Below, piece by piece: positions 10,751-23,307 of a stretch of 64,000 nt of DNA; position 1 is the first letter of the stretch, and every line of letters begins with the position of its first letter. The position numbers and the translations under genes are program-made. This stretch comes from Torymus aiolomorphi (Eukaryota > Arthropoda > Insecta > Hymenoptera > Torymidae). The stretch spans positions 117,587,321 to 117,651,320 of the forward strand of contig CM070877.1 of assembly GCA_036365515.1 (NCBI GenBank). The letters run 5' to 3'. The notes under the pieces were generated by a model. That model saw nothing but the letters and a program-made list of their open reading frames with translations, was not told where the DNA came from and made no database searches.

Positions 10751-13700
10751 TAACAATGTCTTTTAACTCGTTTATATCGCATATGTATTTCAACTAATTC
10801 TATATCATCTCCGTAATTCGCAAGAATCCCATTTTAATCATAATGCAATCTGCTTATGAAAAAATATATCCCCAAAGTAGACAAAGAAGAGGGGTCCTTA
10901 AATTAAAACTCAATGAAGCAATAAATTTATATGTTCTCGATAAAAGTACCATCCCGTCCCCGCGCACCCAAAGAATTAGTTCTCGAATGTCGCGTAATAT
11001 CGTGCCCCTGCAGTCGTTGATAACGGGGAGAAAAATTTAGTACATGCATACCAGAACGAATATAAAGACTTGGCGCAGCCAGATCCTCGTTCGGGGATAT
11101 TTAACATAAAATTGAATTTGGTTGTAACGAGGAATGATAGCCAAGATAAAGGGAAAAAGTCGGGATGGGAAAAGTGCGCGCAGGCGGGAAAGCGGGGGGA
11201 TAAAGTATATGGCAGGGTCGGTTCCTCCCGTTCCTTCCTTGAAAATTATTGTCTAAGGGAGAAGGAAGCAAGTGAGGGCGGATTTCCACGCGTCATTACG
11301 CGAGGATCGAGTCATGAAAGTCGAGCGAGCAGGCGCGAGCTCCGATTATTCAAACGTAATGGCTAACAAGATTCCCGCCAATCATCGTTTGTAATGACCT
11401 CTACCCCCCAGCTAGGCCGAGAAAAAGTAAAGGAGGCGAACCGCGGAGCCAAGGAGGATGGGAGAAATTCTCCGATTATTCGAGATGCGCTGAAACAGCA
11501 TTGATATTCGGCTGGCCTTTTTACCGCTGCAGCTACGGGTTGAAAATCCTATAGCATTCGACGAAATCCTTTTGCTCTGATTTTCTTTTAAAAAGTTTCT
11601 CGAATCCGTTTGATGAAGGCCCCACAATGCGCGATGATAACGAAGGTAGCGCGTTCGCGATCGCGAGAAGATTGCTCCGGCTCGGAAAAGCGCGGCATTC
11701 TCAAATCTACACATCAGCCGCGAATCGCGTAAGCACGCGCAAATGGAAGGGGGCGTACGAGTGGGAGGGTAGGTGCAGGCTTTCCGGGGTAAAGGTGGAA
11801 GACCTTCTCCCGGGGCGGGAAAAAGAAAGGCGAGAAATGGCTCCGCGCACGCGGAGCGGGAACATGGGTATTGAAAATTCTTGCGTCGGTGCGCGCCTGC
11901 AGTGAATTCGAGAGAGGAACGCGAGTGCGCGGCTCGCTCGTTTCCTCGCTTCTTCGCCTTCTCTCTCTCTCGCTCTCCGGCACTTCTTTCTCGACTTTTT
12001 GTGCAGCCGCCGAGCGATCGCAAATTTATTCGGAAGAGCCGTCGACGCCGCCACCGCCTTCGTCGTCGTCGCCGTCGTCGCGAGCGACTCGGCATCGCTC
12101 GGAATCGCATTGCTTTACACTCGGTCGAGAATCAATAGACAGCAACGCGAGCGCCGGATATAAAAGTGCTCTCTGTGCGCAAGGTTGTATATTTTGTTTT
12201 CTTTTTTCGCACCCCCGCGGGCTCTCGCTCTTTATTGCCTTTCCATTCTCAGTCGCGCTTCTATACCTGTATATTTCCTCCTCCTCGAACGCGCTCGCGC
12301 GCTACTCCTCCGTTGCAGTGGCTGTGCTTTTTGCAAATTTCTTGTTGTTGCTTTTCTTATCGCATTGATAAATAAAAATGGTGCTCATGATAGATGTAGA
12401 TGTTTGTTGCTAGGCGAGGAAAAGTATCGATTGTTTTTACAGAGTTCTTATCAGAAGAAAGAAAAACTATCGGTACAAAACTAAGACTATAATGATGTTG
12501 TAAACCAGTATTAAGCTAACATTTCTACTGCAGAGCACCGTTACGTATAATGCGATATTCGCTTATACATTTGCATTCACCGCCACAGATTTGTACGTAC
12601 ATACACATGTACATTTTGTATGCATGTACTATATATGGGTATATGGTAAATTACGTCCGTTATTAGTATGACTCTGCAAATGCATTTGCATTGCATATAC
12701 GTCTGCACCAAGCCAACACTGTTACTAAGTGGACGGCATTAAATAATGGCAACTACTATGTCAAGAGAGTGCAATATTCATTATATAGCAAATTAATAGT
12801 AAATATTATGAATTAATTTTGATTTCCAGCGAATTGTTAGCAGTGATTCATTTTAAGGCATCGACGATTCAGTCATAACAACTGCAAGAGAGACACCACT
12901 AAATCTTCTGAAGATATTATTCTTTTATTTTTTTAATAATAAAAATATTAATAAGAAGTCATATATGTATTATTTGTAATGTTTTATTGAGGAAGAGTAC
13001 AGCACTGTAAAATTTTAATCTTATTATCCCGTGCAAGAACAAGTAGAATTTTGAGAATACAGACTATGTATATCAACGTTCAATACTATCTTCCATTATT
13101 AGTGGGTACAATAGTTGGAATACTACTTTATTGATCTAAGAATATATTAATTTTTTGATAGGTGGCGTATGCGACCAGCTTCGGTGTATTCTACTTCTAT
13201 AACAGGGTTTCAAATGTTCCTACCTATAGGTCAGCTTTATTGATTATATTCATCCATATGTACATACAGCTGGTATTATGTGCCTTAGCATATCTAACCA
13301 TGTTAATCGTTGTGATCGATCTGGATACTAAATAAAAATAACTTCAAATCAAACTTTAAGGCAATCTTGCATAGAAATTTAAAGTATGTATAAGCAATTG
13401 GATCAATAAATGCTAATTTATGGTAATAAAAGCCAGTTACTAACTAGATAACCTTGCTCACTAACCCCTGAGCTATTCTTTTTCTTCATTTTATCAAGAA
13501 CCCAATTGGAGATGAAATGTAAAACAAATTAAACAAGCCCATAAGAACCTTTTGATTTATTTATTGATTCTTTGATAGATAGAAAAGCTTAGATTTCTAG
13601 AGTATGATTATAAATGTATAATTACTACTTCTGTTTAATATATAAAAAGTAAATTCGTTAGGATAACCAGAAAAAAAAAATCAACGCATGATTTGAGTAA

Positions 13701-13799
13701 GTTAAAAACTTTATAGTTAAAGAAACTATTGAAATGGTTAAACTAATGTGGGACTGTATTATGAAAACGTTATAACTATTAATGTTGTACAATTATAGG
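10751..13799. other. Unique sequence, no gene
   Basis: CpG-rich with GA/CT tracts to about 12380, then AT-rich. The 232-residue frame at 11412-12110 (-) is Arg/Ser-rich and overlaps frames on the other strand, so it is not accepted as a gene. TATAAAAG occurs at 12159-12166 but no initiator follows at the right distance. Confidence 0.55.
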
Positions 13800-14345
13800 T
13801 AAACCAAATTTCGTCGCGCGGTACGAAGAAAAGCCAACTTGGAAGTTGCAGGCGAAGAAAAGCCAAAAACGCGTCTAAGACGAAGAAAACCCAGTTTGGG
13901 TCCTCCTAGACGAAGAAAAGTCAGTTTGCGCCTTCCCAGACGAAGAAAAGCCAGTTTGACTTGTATCAGACGAAAAAAAGCCAGTTTGCGCCGTTCCTGC
14001 GGAGAAAAATCCCCCAACTGACTGCATCTAATCAATTACTAGTTATCTTATTATCTTGACTGATCATCTTTTTATCTTATCTTTTTAAAAAGATTTTTAA
14101 TCTTTTTGGTTATTTTTTATCTTTATCTTATCTCATTATCTGAAAGTTATCTATAAGATGCCATCTAAATGTTACTTTCATTTGTGAAGTCAAACTGGCT
14201 TTTCTTCGTCTGGGAGGGCGCAAACTGGCTTTTCTTCGTCTGGGAGGACCCAAACTGGCTTTTCTTCGTCTTAGACGCGTTTTTGGCTTTTCTTCGCTTG
14301 TAACTTCCAAGTTGGCTTTTCTTCGTACCGCGCGACGATTTCTCC
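13800..14345. mobile_element. Foldback element made of 33-bp-type tandem units
   Basis: Two arms (about 13809-13990 and 14187-14342) are inverted copies. Each arm is itself a tandem series whose core is GACGAAGAAAAGCCAGTTTG plus a variable 10-13 bases. Both arms share unit order and the outer word TCGTCGCGCGGTACGAAG. The centre (about 14030-14160) is rich in TTATC words. Because units are near multiples of three, frames stay open on both strands and give repeats such as RRKLAFLRLG. That is a by-product of the repeat period, not evidence for a protein. Confidence 0.75.
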
Positions 14346-16391
14346 ACAGATGTACTGATATTTTTTGTATAAATATAGGATTACAAAAATTTTGTTAAAT
14401 AAAAATGATTGTGATTATTATAGTAATTTTTATTTTACCAACCCTTTACCCTTTGACACTGTTATTGTACGAATCCTCTTTTTTTATATCACACTTAATA
14501 GAGCTATTGACTTCTTTCGACTGTGCATAACGTTATTCCCATTCAATGGAAGATGTAGGTACATTTTAAATGGCGCAGTCACATCACCAGGCAAAGTTAA
14601 ACGATAAATACGCATTTCAATACATACAGCTAAATATAAGATTGCTCCGCAAGGTAGAAACTTCAGGAAGTCAGAAGACTTATTTCTCCGTCAGTTCGGC
14701 GAAAAAGTAAGCCCGGAGAATGTTTTGATGTAAAGCTCGTAGTAGCAGCGACGGCGCGGATGGGCAAAGGCAGCCCAGCGAAAGAAAAAAAGGAATGGAG
14801 AAAGAAGCAAATGAGGGAGGGAGAGGCAAGAACGTCGCGGATAGCAGCGTAGATAGGACCGCGGCACTCACAGTGCTCCATCTCTGGGGTTGGAGCGCGG
14901 CCGCCGCGGCCGCGGAATCAAAGGAGTCAAAAGAGCATTTTCCAAGCCTCTCTCTCCCGCCAGGCGTCTGCTTAGATTTAACTTCTTTTCTGCCTCGGAG
15001 TTTTCCTATTACTCTGAATTTTCACCCTCCCGCGCACCTCTCGCGCGCAGAGCTCTCTGTGTAAAGCGGGGAACGGCGCAATCCCCGTTGCGCGTTCCAC
15101 TATACTGCAACCTTTGCGCGCGATTAAGAGCTGCGAAAATAGAGGAGGAGAGGCCGACTCGAGATTAGTAGTCGGGCCTTGCGCATAACAGAGTGTGGCT
15201 GGTCGCGAAAGAGCTTCTCTTACTGCGAATTTCACTTAGAAGCACTTTTTGTAGACGGGGGTAGAGAGACAGGGAGAGAGAGTGCGTGCGAGTGAAAAGT
15301 GTCCGACGACAATTGGACTATGCTCGTCAAAGTTTAATAGCTTCCTTTTCACTGAACCTTGTACTTCGGATTATTCTCTACCTTGAGAATCCTGGTAATA
15401 ATCAAAGCAGCTCGGATTCCATGTACCTAGCACAAGCTTTTTTCAAAGAGAACATAAAAAGTATCTAAAGTTTTACATTTTTCATAATATTCACGACCCT
15501 TTATAAATAATAAATTATTAAACTGCCTAGTAATTATTTGGTGTTTGAAAAAGGAGGAATGGTTTAACTAAAGGATCTTCTAAGATGCTACGGGTACCAG
15601 TGCAGATTTGTACATCAAATTTTCCATTTTTGAGTTTGTTTTTTAGTTTTTAAACATTATTTTAAATGTCTTTAGAATGAGTTGAGGAAGATAATTAATT
15701 TGCAAAAGTAAATAAGGGAAAATACAAAAATGTTGGTAAGTATGTAAGTTCCATATAGGTTTCGACATTCACTATTTGGATTTGTGTCGTTACTAAATTT
15801 TTTAACGGCGCATTTTATTTTTGTTTATTATTTTTTGCTTATAGGGAACTGTATTTTAATAATCATGTTTTAAATAAATATATTATCAACAGTGCCGAAA
15901 AAGTTTCACATTTAAAGTCTCAAATTATTTCAAAAGGTCGCTATAAAAACTAATCGTTTCCAGAAAATCATTATTTTCTGTACTTTATTTATGGACTTTT
16001 ATTTCCCACAACATTCCTCTCTTCATATATTCATTTTCCTAACATATTTCAGAGGCATCTTAACATTTTCGCGTAGCGACTACTTCCCCGGAGAATTTCA
16101 ATCAGGGTATCTGAAAAATGTCAGCGACTCGTCGAAGTATATTTCCAAGGGGACGGTGATCTCGTGTTTTTATTTTCTTTCCCCCTTGCGGTACGGGTAG
16201 GAAGGAGGGCGTTATCTCTTGAAACTATTTTAAGAGCCCTCGCTCTGCGCTGCATTTATTTTGCTCGCCTCTTGCTTGGATTATTATTCGTTTATGTCGT
16301 TCCGCGATACATATATATTTATTTTTCCGCACCTCCTGCCTTAATGTCTGCTACTGTTGCGCCGTGTCCCTCTATTTTTACCGTTTCTCTT

Positions 16392-16422
<31 letters not shown>

Positions 16423-17290
16423 CCGCTCTCGCTCTCGGCATGCCAACGGCATCGTCGTCTCCGTTCGTTCCTCTGAGCGAGCCCTAAGTAAAAATCAATA
16501 ATTCCTTTATCGTACAAATTAACGTTAAACGTATTCCGCCCTGGAGGCAGAGGCTCTTCGATCCTGCCTGCCGTTTCCTGCCGTCTGCCTCTGGCTCCGC
16601 GTTCTGCGTAATGTCAGAGGGCTTGAAGTCGCCACCGCCGTTACATCCATCCTCCGCCTCGTGTATATCATCGCGGCGTGCGTGAACGTGCCTTCCTTCT
16701 GCCTTTCCGCCCCCTCCTCTCTTCGTTCGCGCCGCTAAATTTTCAATTCGTGAGAGGCGCGCGCGCTTTTTGTGAGTGAACTCGCGTCGCCGCCCACGAC
16801 TTTGTGCGGCTGCTGAATTTCTAACTCTTTAACTAGAAGAAGAGTACAAAGTTTCGGTTGCGGCCCGAGCGGCACCAAGCCAACTTGTCTGTTTCCCGGG
16901 AATGAAATGTTTTTCATTAAATAAGTATTACAAACAATGTTTATCAATGTTATTTTATAGAAAATTTTAGAGTGAATTCTCTTAATATCCTAAAGTAGTA
17001 TTCGCTTTTCATTGGCAACATATTATTGAATAGTTGTTACAAAAATGGATATATTATAAGAGAATAATTATTATTTGCCTACTAAATTACTTAGCAATTA
17101 AAATTTTTGAGTGATTAATGCACGATAGGGAAGAGTTAGCTGCACGTAGAAGTAGGTACCAGGTATATAGTTATTGCTGTATGATATTTATTGAAATAAA
17201 TTGTAATATTCGATGCACACTAGCTGCACGTAAGTGTCTTATTTATTAATTTCTTCATTTGCCAATTTATGGGGCTAGTTTAAGGGGATA
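14346..17290. other. Unique sequence with CpG-rich islands, no gene
   Basis: CpG-rich at about 14650-15300 and 16000-16900, AT-rich elsewhere. A (CT)n tract lies at about 16394-16422. The open frames are short and low in complexity. Confidence 0.55.
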
Positions 17291-17317
17291 TCCCGTGTAA
17301 AAAAATTTAGTTTGGCG

Positions 17318-17597
17318 CAAGTCTGGCATAAGTCTGGCTCCATAAAACTGGCGTAAGTCTGGTTATAGCCACTTTTTTGCCAGACTACTTGAACCAGACT
17401 TAATGATAGACTTTCTACCAGACTTGGTTCCAACTTTTGCATAGGTCTGGCATACAAAATCTAGACTTAATTCCAGATTTGTTAACAGACTTTTTTCCGA
17501 CCGTTGCTAAGTCTGGCATACAAATGCCAGACTAAATGCCAAACTATCTACCAGACTTACATCTGATAGACTATAAGTCTGGCATATCACAGACTTT
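17318..17597. repeat. Cluster of AAGTCTGG words in both orientations
   Basis: Within 280 bases I count six GTCTGG and five CCAGAC, plus near variants, commonly as AAGTCTGGCATA or TACCAGACTT. The two orientations are interleaved, not split into two arms, so the single strand could pair with itself in many alternative ways. Spacing is irregular (about 11-65 bases), which rules out a simple tandem or CRISPR-like array. Confidence 0.8.
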
Positions 17598-17790
17598 CAG
17601 ATGAGTTTAAAAAAGATAACCTCAAGAGTGTCACACGATCTTTGTATTTATAGAATCATTATGCAGCAAATTCAAGCTTCCAGTATTCTCGGTGTTGTAC
17701 TTCTGAAAGCTGATAGGACAACGTCGATGGTGGCGAGTAATTTCCGTTTAGAAGTTCAAGAAGTTATACAACTGCTTATTGTAACTGATA

Positions 17791-18216
17791 CACGGAGAAA
17801 AATTTATTTGTAAACTTTACTCTTTTTATAAGAAAACTTATTATTTTTATAGTAGCGCTGGAACACACTCGACATGTGGGATTTTTACTGTTTCAAATAG
17901 TAATTTTTATGATTTTCGTAGCAAATTTTACTTTTTAAATAATAATTTTTATTATTTTTGTAGCAAATTTTACTATTTGAAATAGTAATTTTTATTATTT
18001 TTCCAGCAGTCATAAAAAGTACTATTCCAAATAGTAAAATTTGCTACAAAAATAATAAAAATTATTATTTAAATAGTACAATTTGCTTCGAAAATCATAA
18101 AAATTACTATTTAAAACTGTAAAAATCCCACATGTCGAGTATGTTCCAGCGCTACTATAAAAATAATAAATTTTCTTATAAAAAGAGTAAAGTTTACAAA
18201 TAAATTTTTCTCCGTG
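17791..18216. mobile_element. Near-perfect foldback element, 426 bp, TA target
   Basis: The left arm starts CACGGAGAAAAATTTATTTG and the right arm ends with its reverse complement. The arms run about 200 bases each with few mismatches, through the words AGTAGCGCTGGAACA, CACATGTGGGATTTTTAC-like, and repeats of ATAGTAATTTTTATTATTTT. TA precedes the left end and follows the right end, consistent with a TA target duplication. No coding capacity. Confidence 0.85.
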
Positions 18217-18387
18217 TAGAACAGCAATTAATTGCTGTACCTGCAAAAATAAAAATACACAAAGCATTTGTTCGAAAATTTGTAGGAAAATGTATATAAA
18301 ACTGAGACTACATGTGGTGATGAATATAAAAAGGAATGTAGAAGAATCAAGGAAAGCAGGTTAGTTTGTTTACTATGTGTATTTAAA

Positions 18388-18899
18388 AACCGCTGCTAAC
18401 TGCTTTAGCAAAATGCTTTCTTAAAGAGAATTGTTAAATTCCATCAAAATTTTTTAAAAGTTATATTTTAATGTAAAATTGCATTTTTTCTGTATATTTG
18501 ATTTTCAATAAATACGTTATTCAAAAGATGATGTAAAATTATATTTAAAAACGTTTACGGAGTAAAATTTTAATTATTTAGACGAAAAAAATATGAATGG
18601 ATAGGAAATCAAAAGTACTTTCAGAAAATGCTCCTACTTCTAACCTATTTTTCAACCTCGCGCCGAAAAATATTATTTTTGATTTTTTCATGTTTCTTTA
18701 TTCTTTTTAACCGTCTTAATATTATTCGATCAACTATAAAATTAAACTTGCACAACTTTAAAATGAACTTTATGTGCCTGCCAAAGATGAACTTGACATC
18801 TCTTTCCAGTCTCGAAGTTATGGTACCGACAAATTTATTACGCACTTACACACACACATACACACGTACACACACACATACACACGCACACACACACAT

Positions 18900-18934
<35 letters not shown>

Positions 18935-19066
18935 CGTACACACAGGCATTTTCTAAAACAGGTATATTTCGACTAAGGGAGCTCGGATATATCGGAAATC
19001 ATCGAAATCTCAGAATCGAAAAATTTCACCGTTACAAAGCTTTCTCTGTGAGAAAGCAAAATGATC
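18388..19066 (+). repeat. DR-A dispersed repeat, internally deleted copy
   Basis: The start (AACCGCTGC...GCTTTCTTAAA) matches the starts at 23308 and 44624. The end (CACCGTTACAAAGCTTTCTC...GAAAGCAAAAT) matches the ends at 25158 and 45732. A (CA)n tract sits near the end, as in other copies. No protein-coding potential. Confidence 0.6.
18848..18944. repeat. Compound (CA)n and (ACGC)n microsatellite
   Basis: CA repeats interrupted by TA and CG steps lead into a run of ACGC tetranucleotides at about 18901-18935. The tract lies inside the DR-A copy. Open frames through it encode His/Thr or Arg/Thr repeats only. Confidence 0.95.
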
Positions 19067-19227
19067 GAAATACTTATCTGAAAATCTCCATTCTTCTGTA
19101 GATCTGCATTTTCTGTACCCCTAGCGATGCTTATTTTCAGTTTTTAAATTCTTAATTATATTAATAAGTGGTTATTCAACATAAGTCATACGAAATTATT
19201 TATTCAACAAAATGTTTATGCGCGAAC

Positions 19228-19259
19228 GAACTCAGTGACAGATATCTGTCACTGAGTTC
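19228..19259. repeat. Perfect 32-bp palindrome
   Basis: GAACTCAGTGACAGAT is followed directly by its exact reverse complement with no spacer. It is not part of any larger inverted repeat that I can see. Confidence 0.95.
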
Positions 19260-19832
19260 AATAATTATCAATAATTATCAAAATTTTAAAATATGTATTT
19301 TTATCAAACCTCCATCAACAAGTAAGAAAAAGTTGAAAGTATTTCTCAAGATAAGCAATATCAAATTTATGTCTAGTTTTTTCCTACGTAGCTAAAATTT
19401 TGTAAGAAATAAAATGAAATGTAGAAAGTGTGCGCACCATCCCCTCCTATATTATAGATTGTAAATCATTATTTAGTATATAAATTACAATTATCCAGAG
19501 TGTTTGAATAACAAAGGCAAAATACAATGACGGCACGAAGTAACTGATTAATATCGCAATGGATTCAATTCACTTCAGCTATGCATGATCACGGCTGAGT
19601 ACACAAAACGTAACTACGCTATTTACTTTGACTACGTGTGCATCGATTAACGAGCAGTTTTCGAAGAGTACGAGTAAATTATAAGTAGTAGTAGTAACGA
19701 TCGTTCTGGTAAAGTCATTCATATTTCCGAATCATTATGTAAATTGCTAGGGGGAGTGAAAGCATTGAACCCCGCGAATACTCAATTACAACTGGCCAAG
19801 GCATTGTCGCTACCTATTCTTACATACCACTG

Positions 19833-19834
<2 letters not shown>

Positions 19835-19906
<72 letters not shown>
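19835..19906. repeat. (GA)36 microsatellite
   Basis: An uninterrupted 72-base GA tract, followed by further purine-rich sequence to about 20110. It is one of the longest pure dinucleotide runs in the window and a strong candidate for GAGA-factor binding or triplex formation. Confidence 0.97.
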
Positions 19907-19910
<4 letters not shown>

Positions 19911-21597
19911 GATAGGGAGGAAGAGAGAAAAAGCGAGAGGGAAAGCGATGATCGAAAGAGCAAAGAAGTAGGTATTAAACGCCGCGAGACAGAGGGGAAA
20001 ATGCAGGAAGGCGAAAGAGAAAGTGAGAGAAAAAGTAGCGGTAGTAGCGGCAAGTCTCGTGGTGGCTGGTGGGGATGAGGAAGCGTCGCCGAGAGAAAGA
20101 GAAAGGGGCAAAATGCCCGAGCGTACGCCGTATAATTGATTGAGTCTAATGAGTTAAAGGAGATAAGGCGGTATCACACGAACGGCGCTGGCAGCAGTGG
20201 TGGCAAGTAGGGGTGGAAAAATTAAAGAGTTCTGGGTCACAGCGAAACTGCCCGAGCGCCGCTGCCTCGAGGGAGGGGGAGTGAGAGAGAGAAAGAGAGA
20301 GAAAGTGCTTAACTTGGGTTCTCGGCTCCAATCTAGCAGCGGCTCGCCTCGTCCCTCTCTCTCTCTCTCTCGCTTCGTCGTCTTCGCGCTCCTTTTCTTT
20401 GCCCCCGAGACGTTGCCGGTGCTGCGTGCTGCCGGAGAGCTGATTGCAAATTAGTTAAAGGAGATGTTCTCTATTAAGGTCAGCTGGCGCCGGCGCTTCT
20501 CTCTCAGGATCCCACTAATAAAGTTACCTTTACCTTGAGTCTCTTAGCCGGCTGGACGAGTTCACTACCACCGTATATACTCTCTCGCTACCCCGACTTT
20601 CTCCGCTCCGGGGATTTTTTTTAAATGTCCTTTAAGCTCGTACCAAGTTTTTTATTGCGCTTGAGCGAGCCAGCAAGGTCGCCAAGCGCGAAACTTTTCA
20701 ATTATGAGCAAAACCACTCTCTCTCACTTGTGATACTTACACCCTCGGAAAACGGGATTCAGCATGCCGCCGCTTTTCATCAATGGATTGTACAGGTTAC
20801 AGCTTGTCACTGATTGTCTATTATTAATGTATCTTTAGTAAATTAAATACATCTTACCTACATGCTTTCACCGATATAAAAAATGTAAGTATAACCGATA
20901 GGGTAATGTAATGTATTGTTAAAATGTTCAGGGGTCGCAAATTAGCATTGTTGGAGTAACAATTGTAAAATATTCATACATACCTATGCTTTCGCATTAT
21001 CTTAAACTTTAGTAGAATAAATTATATAAAACGAGAAAATTTTCGTAAATCTCAATTTTTTTTTTCGAAAACTTACGTGATGTGTAAACACGAGTAATCA
21101 ATTTCGGAGAGAGTAAAAGAAGATTAAGACGGAATGACTCTCGTTCACTAACTGTTGAAAGAAGCAGGTTTTAAGTCTTAATCATCTGTCATGTAGAACT
21201 GTCCCTCCACTCTGGCACCAATAGACAAAATGATTATCTTTATGATCGAAAGTGGTGTTTAGAAGAAGATCGCTGCACAAGAATTCGTCCACAATTAGAA
21301 ATTTCGTTACGCAAGGATCGACTCTTAGTCCCCTTCGACAAAGGACGTCATCAACTATTTGTAAAAGCATATGTAATGTAAAAGAAATGGTTACCATTTT
21401 TATCAGTAAAAAGAAGTGAAATTTTGATTATTTGCATTATTGGATTTGTTTGGAAGGATTTGTAATCTCGCGGTCCTGATTTAAGTCCTAGCTTTAAACT
21501 ATACCACACTAGTACGACTGAAAATATTTGCATGTAATTTGTTGACAAGTGTACCGTTGCCTCCGTCGCTAATTAGCACTGAAATAGAACCATAATA

Positions 21598-22457
21598 CAC
21601 GGTTAAAAATTTTGTGTAATATATTCAATTTACACAAACGTTGTGTAATATGTTCAATTTACACAAACTTTGTGTAAAATTTCAAATTGCGGAATTTGAA
21701 AGAAATGTACATAAGTCAAAATTTGTATTCAGCAGTCATTACAGAGTAATTCAATTTGTCTATTAATGAAATTATATATGTAGGAAACAATGTATTATTC
21801 CGCAATGCTTCGTTAAAATTAAATAAATTTATTTGTATAACATTTGAAAATAATTTACCAGTATTTGAAAGTTTTGCTGAATTATTCATAGAATGAGTAC
21901 AATAAACGATTTATTAGTTCATATTATTTATTTATATTTTGAAAAGCCAACCAATGCAGTTTAATGCTCTTTTATCAAAGATAAAATTAGTAAGTAAATC
22001 CAATACGAATATTTCGTTTTTACCTCAATCTAAGAAATAGGCAAAAAATGGGAGAAAAAGCGTTTCATCATAGTCATTTATTAGCCAGTTTTACTAGCTA
22101 TTTTATAACTTCTTGGCCATTTCGTATAGATAAATTTCTACTAGAGTAATGACTTATACCAAAGCGTCTTTAGCACACCGGACGGCCCGATTAGCACCAT
22201 TTCTCAGAATCGCCAAAAAAGGGACCAAAATCGGCGTGCACGGGCATTAATGGATTTCCCTGTCCTCTCCTACAAATTTTTGTGTAAAACGGCAGTTTAC
22301 ACAAGTTTGTTTCTAAAGCAGCGATTTTACACAAATTCTTGTGTCGAATTTTTACACAATGTTTGTGTACATCATTTACACAAATTTTTGTGTTAAATAG
22401 GAACATTCATATTTTACACAAACTTTGTGTTAAATAGGCACATAATTTTTAAGAGTG
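21598..22457. mobile_element. Inverted-repeat element with internal ACACAAATTTTTGTGT words
   Basis: The left end reads CACGGTTAAAAATTTTGTG. The right end, reversed, reads CACTCTTAAAAATTATGTG. TA flanks both ends (21596-21597 and 22458-22459). Many copies of short palindromic words of the TTTACACAAAxTTTGTGTAAA kind lie next to each terminus. The middle holds a fragment of the CCTGGTRGAAA family (about 22030-22147). Confidence 0.7.
22030..22147 (-). mobile_element. Partial CCTGGTRGAAA-family copy nested in another element
   Basis: The words GGGAGAAAAAGCGTTTCATC, CATTTATTAGCCAGTT and AGATAAATTTCTACTAGAG align with the right part of the 2107-2716 copy, in the same orientation. The other end is missing or too decayed to see. 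Confidence 0.55.
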
Positions 22458-23307
22458 TAGAGTAACGTTAATGGTTTCCAACTATTATAATCTTAGATAA
22501 AGTATTTATACTCTCTAAAGTTAGGTAATGATAATTCATCTACGTGCCATCAATAATTTATAAGGAAAAAATTACAGAACCATTGAGTTGTCATACCGTA
22601 AATGAAGAACTTTTTTGATTACTAATATTGTCAGATTTTTCGGACGCTCATCCGAAAAGAGTGGGTAAGTAAAAGAAAATAATATATATTTGGATTCCAA
22701 CTATAACTAGCTCTCTAAACTAGCTCTCGTACCGTGGTTAAGAGGTTCTACTCCATTAGGCATATGATCATTGTTGATCAATGTTGCATATGATCATGCA
22801 GTTTACAATGTGCATTTTAAGATGGGCAAAATCTATCTTCCTCTGATCTTCCTAAAGCCTTCTAAAAGTAGAACATAGAATGATTCTAAGAAAAATCAGA
22901 ATATTACCATTGATGAACAAGAATTGGATGTTCTGTAATCTATTCTTGGAAATAAATGGCTGGCTTATCTAGACATGTCCAATCCACTGATAATTCAAAA
23001 GTGTTCATTTATATGATATTTTTACGTAGCCGTATACTACGTTAACCGAGATTATATTTCGATTAGTTAAGTCTCACGAGGTTAGTGAACCTAGCTAACG
23101 AGGAACAGATTTATCGAAGATTTTTATCGTTAAAACTGCTGTAAATAATTATGTATTACCTTTAGGAAATTTGTAGTTCGTATACTCCCTGCAGAAACAT
23201 CATCTGAATATTATAACTTTGTAAATCATGAATTAGAACAAAATTGGAGAAATTTAATTATTTCTATTAAAATTGACAAAAAGCAGAGTACTGTTCTTTT
23301 TTAAGCA
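22458..23307. other. AT-rich sequence, no gene
   Basis: No supported gene. GCATATGATCAT occurs twice within about 40 bases near 22759-22797, around TTGTTGATCAA. Otherwise nothing was noticed. Confidence 0.5.

Larger units (their letters stand above)
19067..21597. other. Unique sequence, no gene
   Basis: AT-rich to about 19800, then a GA/CT- and CpG-rich block to 20820, then AT-rich again. Frames at 19782-20111 (-) and 20197-20454 (+) read through GA/CT tracts and are rejected. Confidence 0.55.

Noticed and set aside
11412..12110. 232-residue minus-strand frame
   Set aside because: Arg/Ser-rich reading of CpG- and triplet-rich DNA, with overlapping frames on the other strand and no recognisable protein feature.
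13793..14035. Repetitive protein with RRKLAFLRLG units
   Set aside because: The frame exists only because the foldback's unit length is near a multiple of three; frames are open on the opposite strand too.
17318..17597. CRISPR-like array
   Set aside because: Repeats are only 8-12 bases, occur in both orientations at irregular spacing, and the DNA is eukaryotic.
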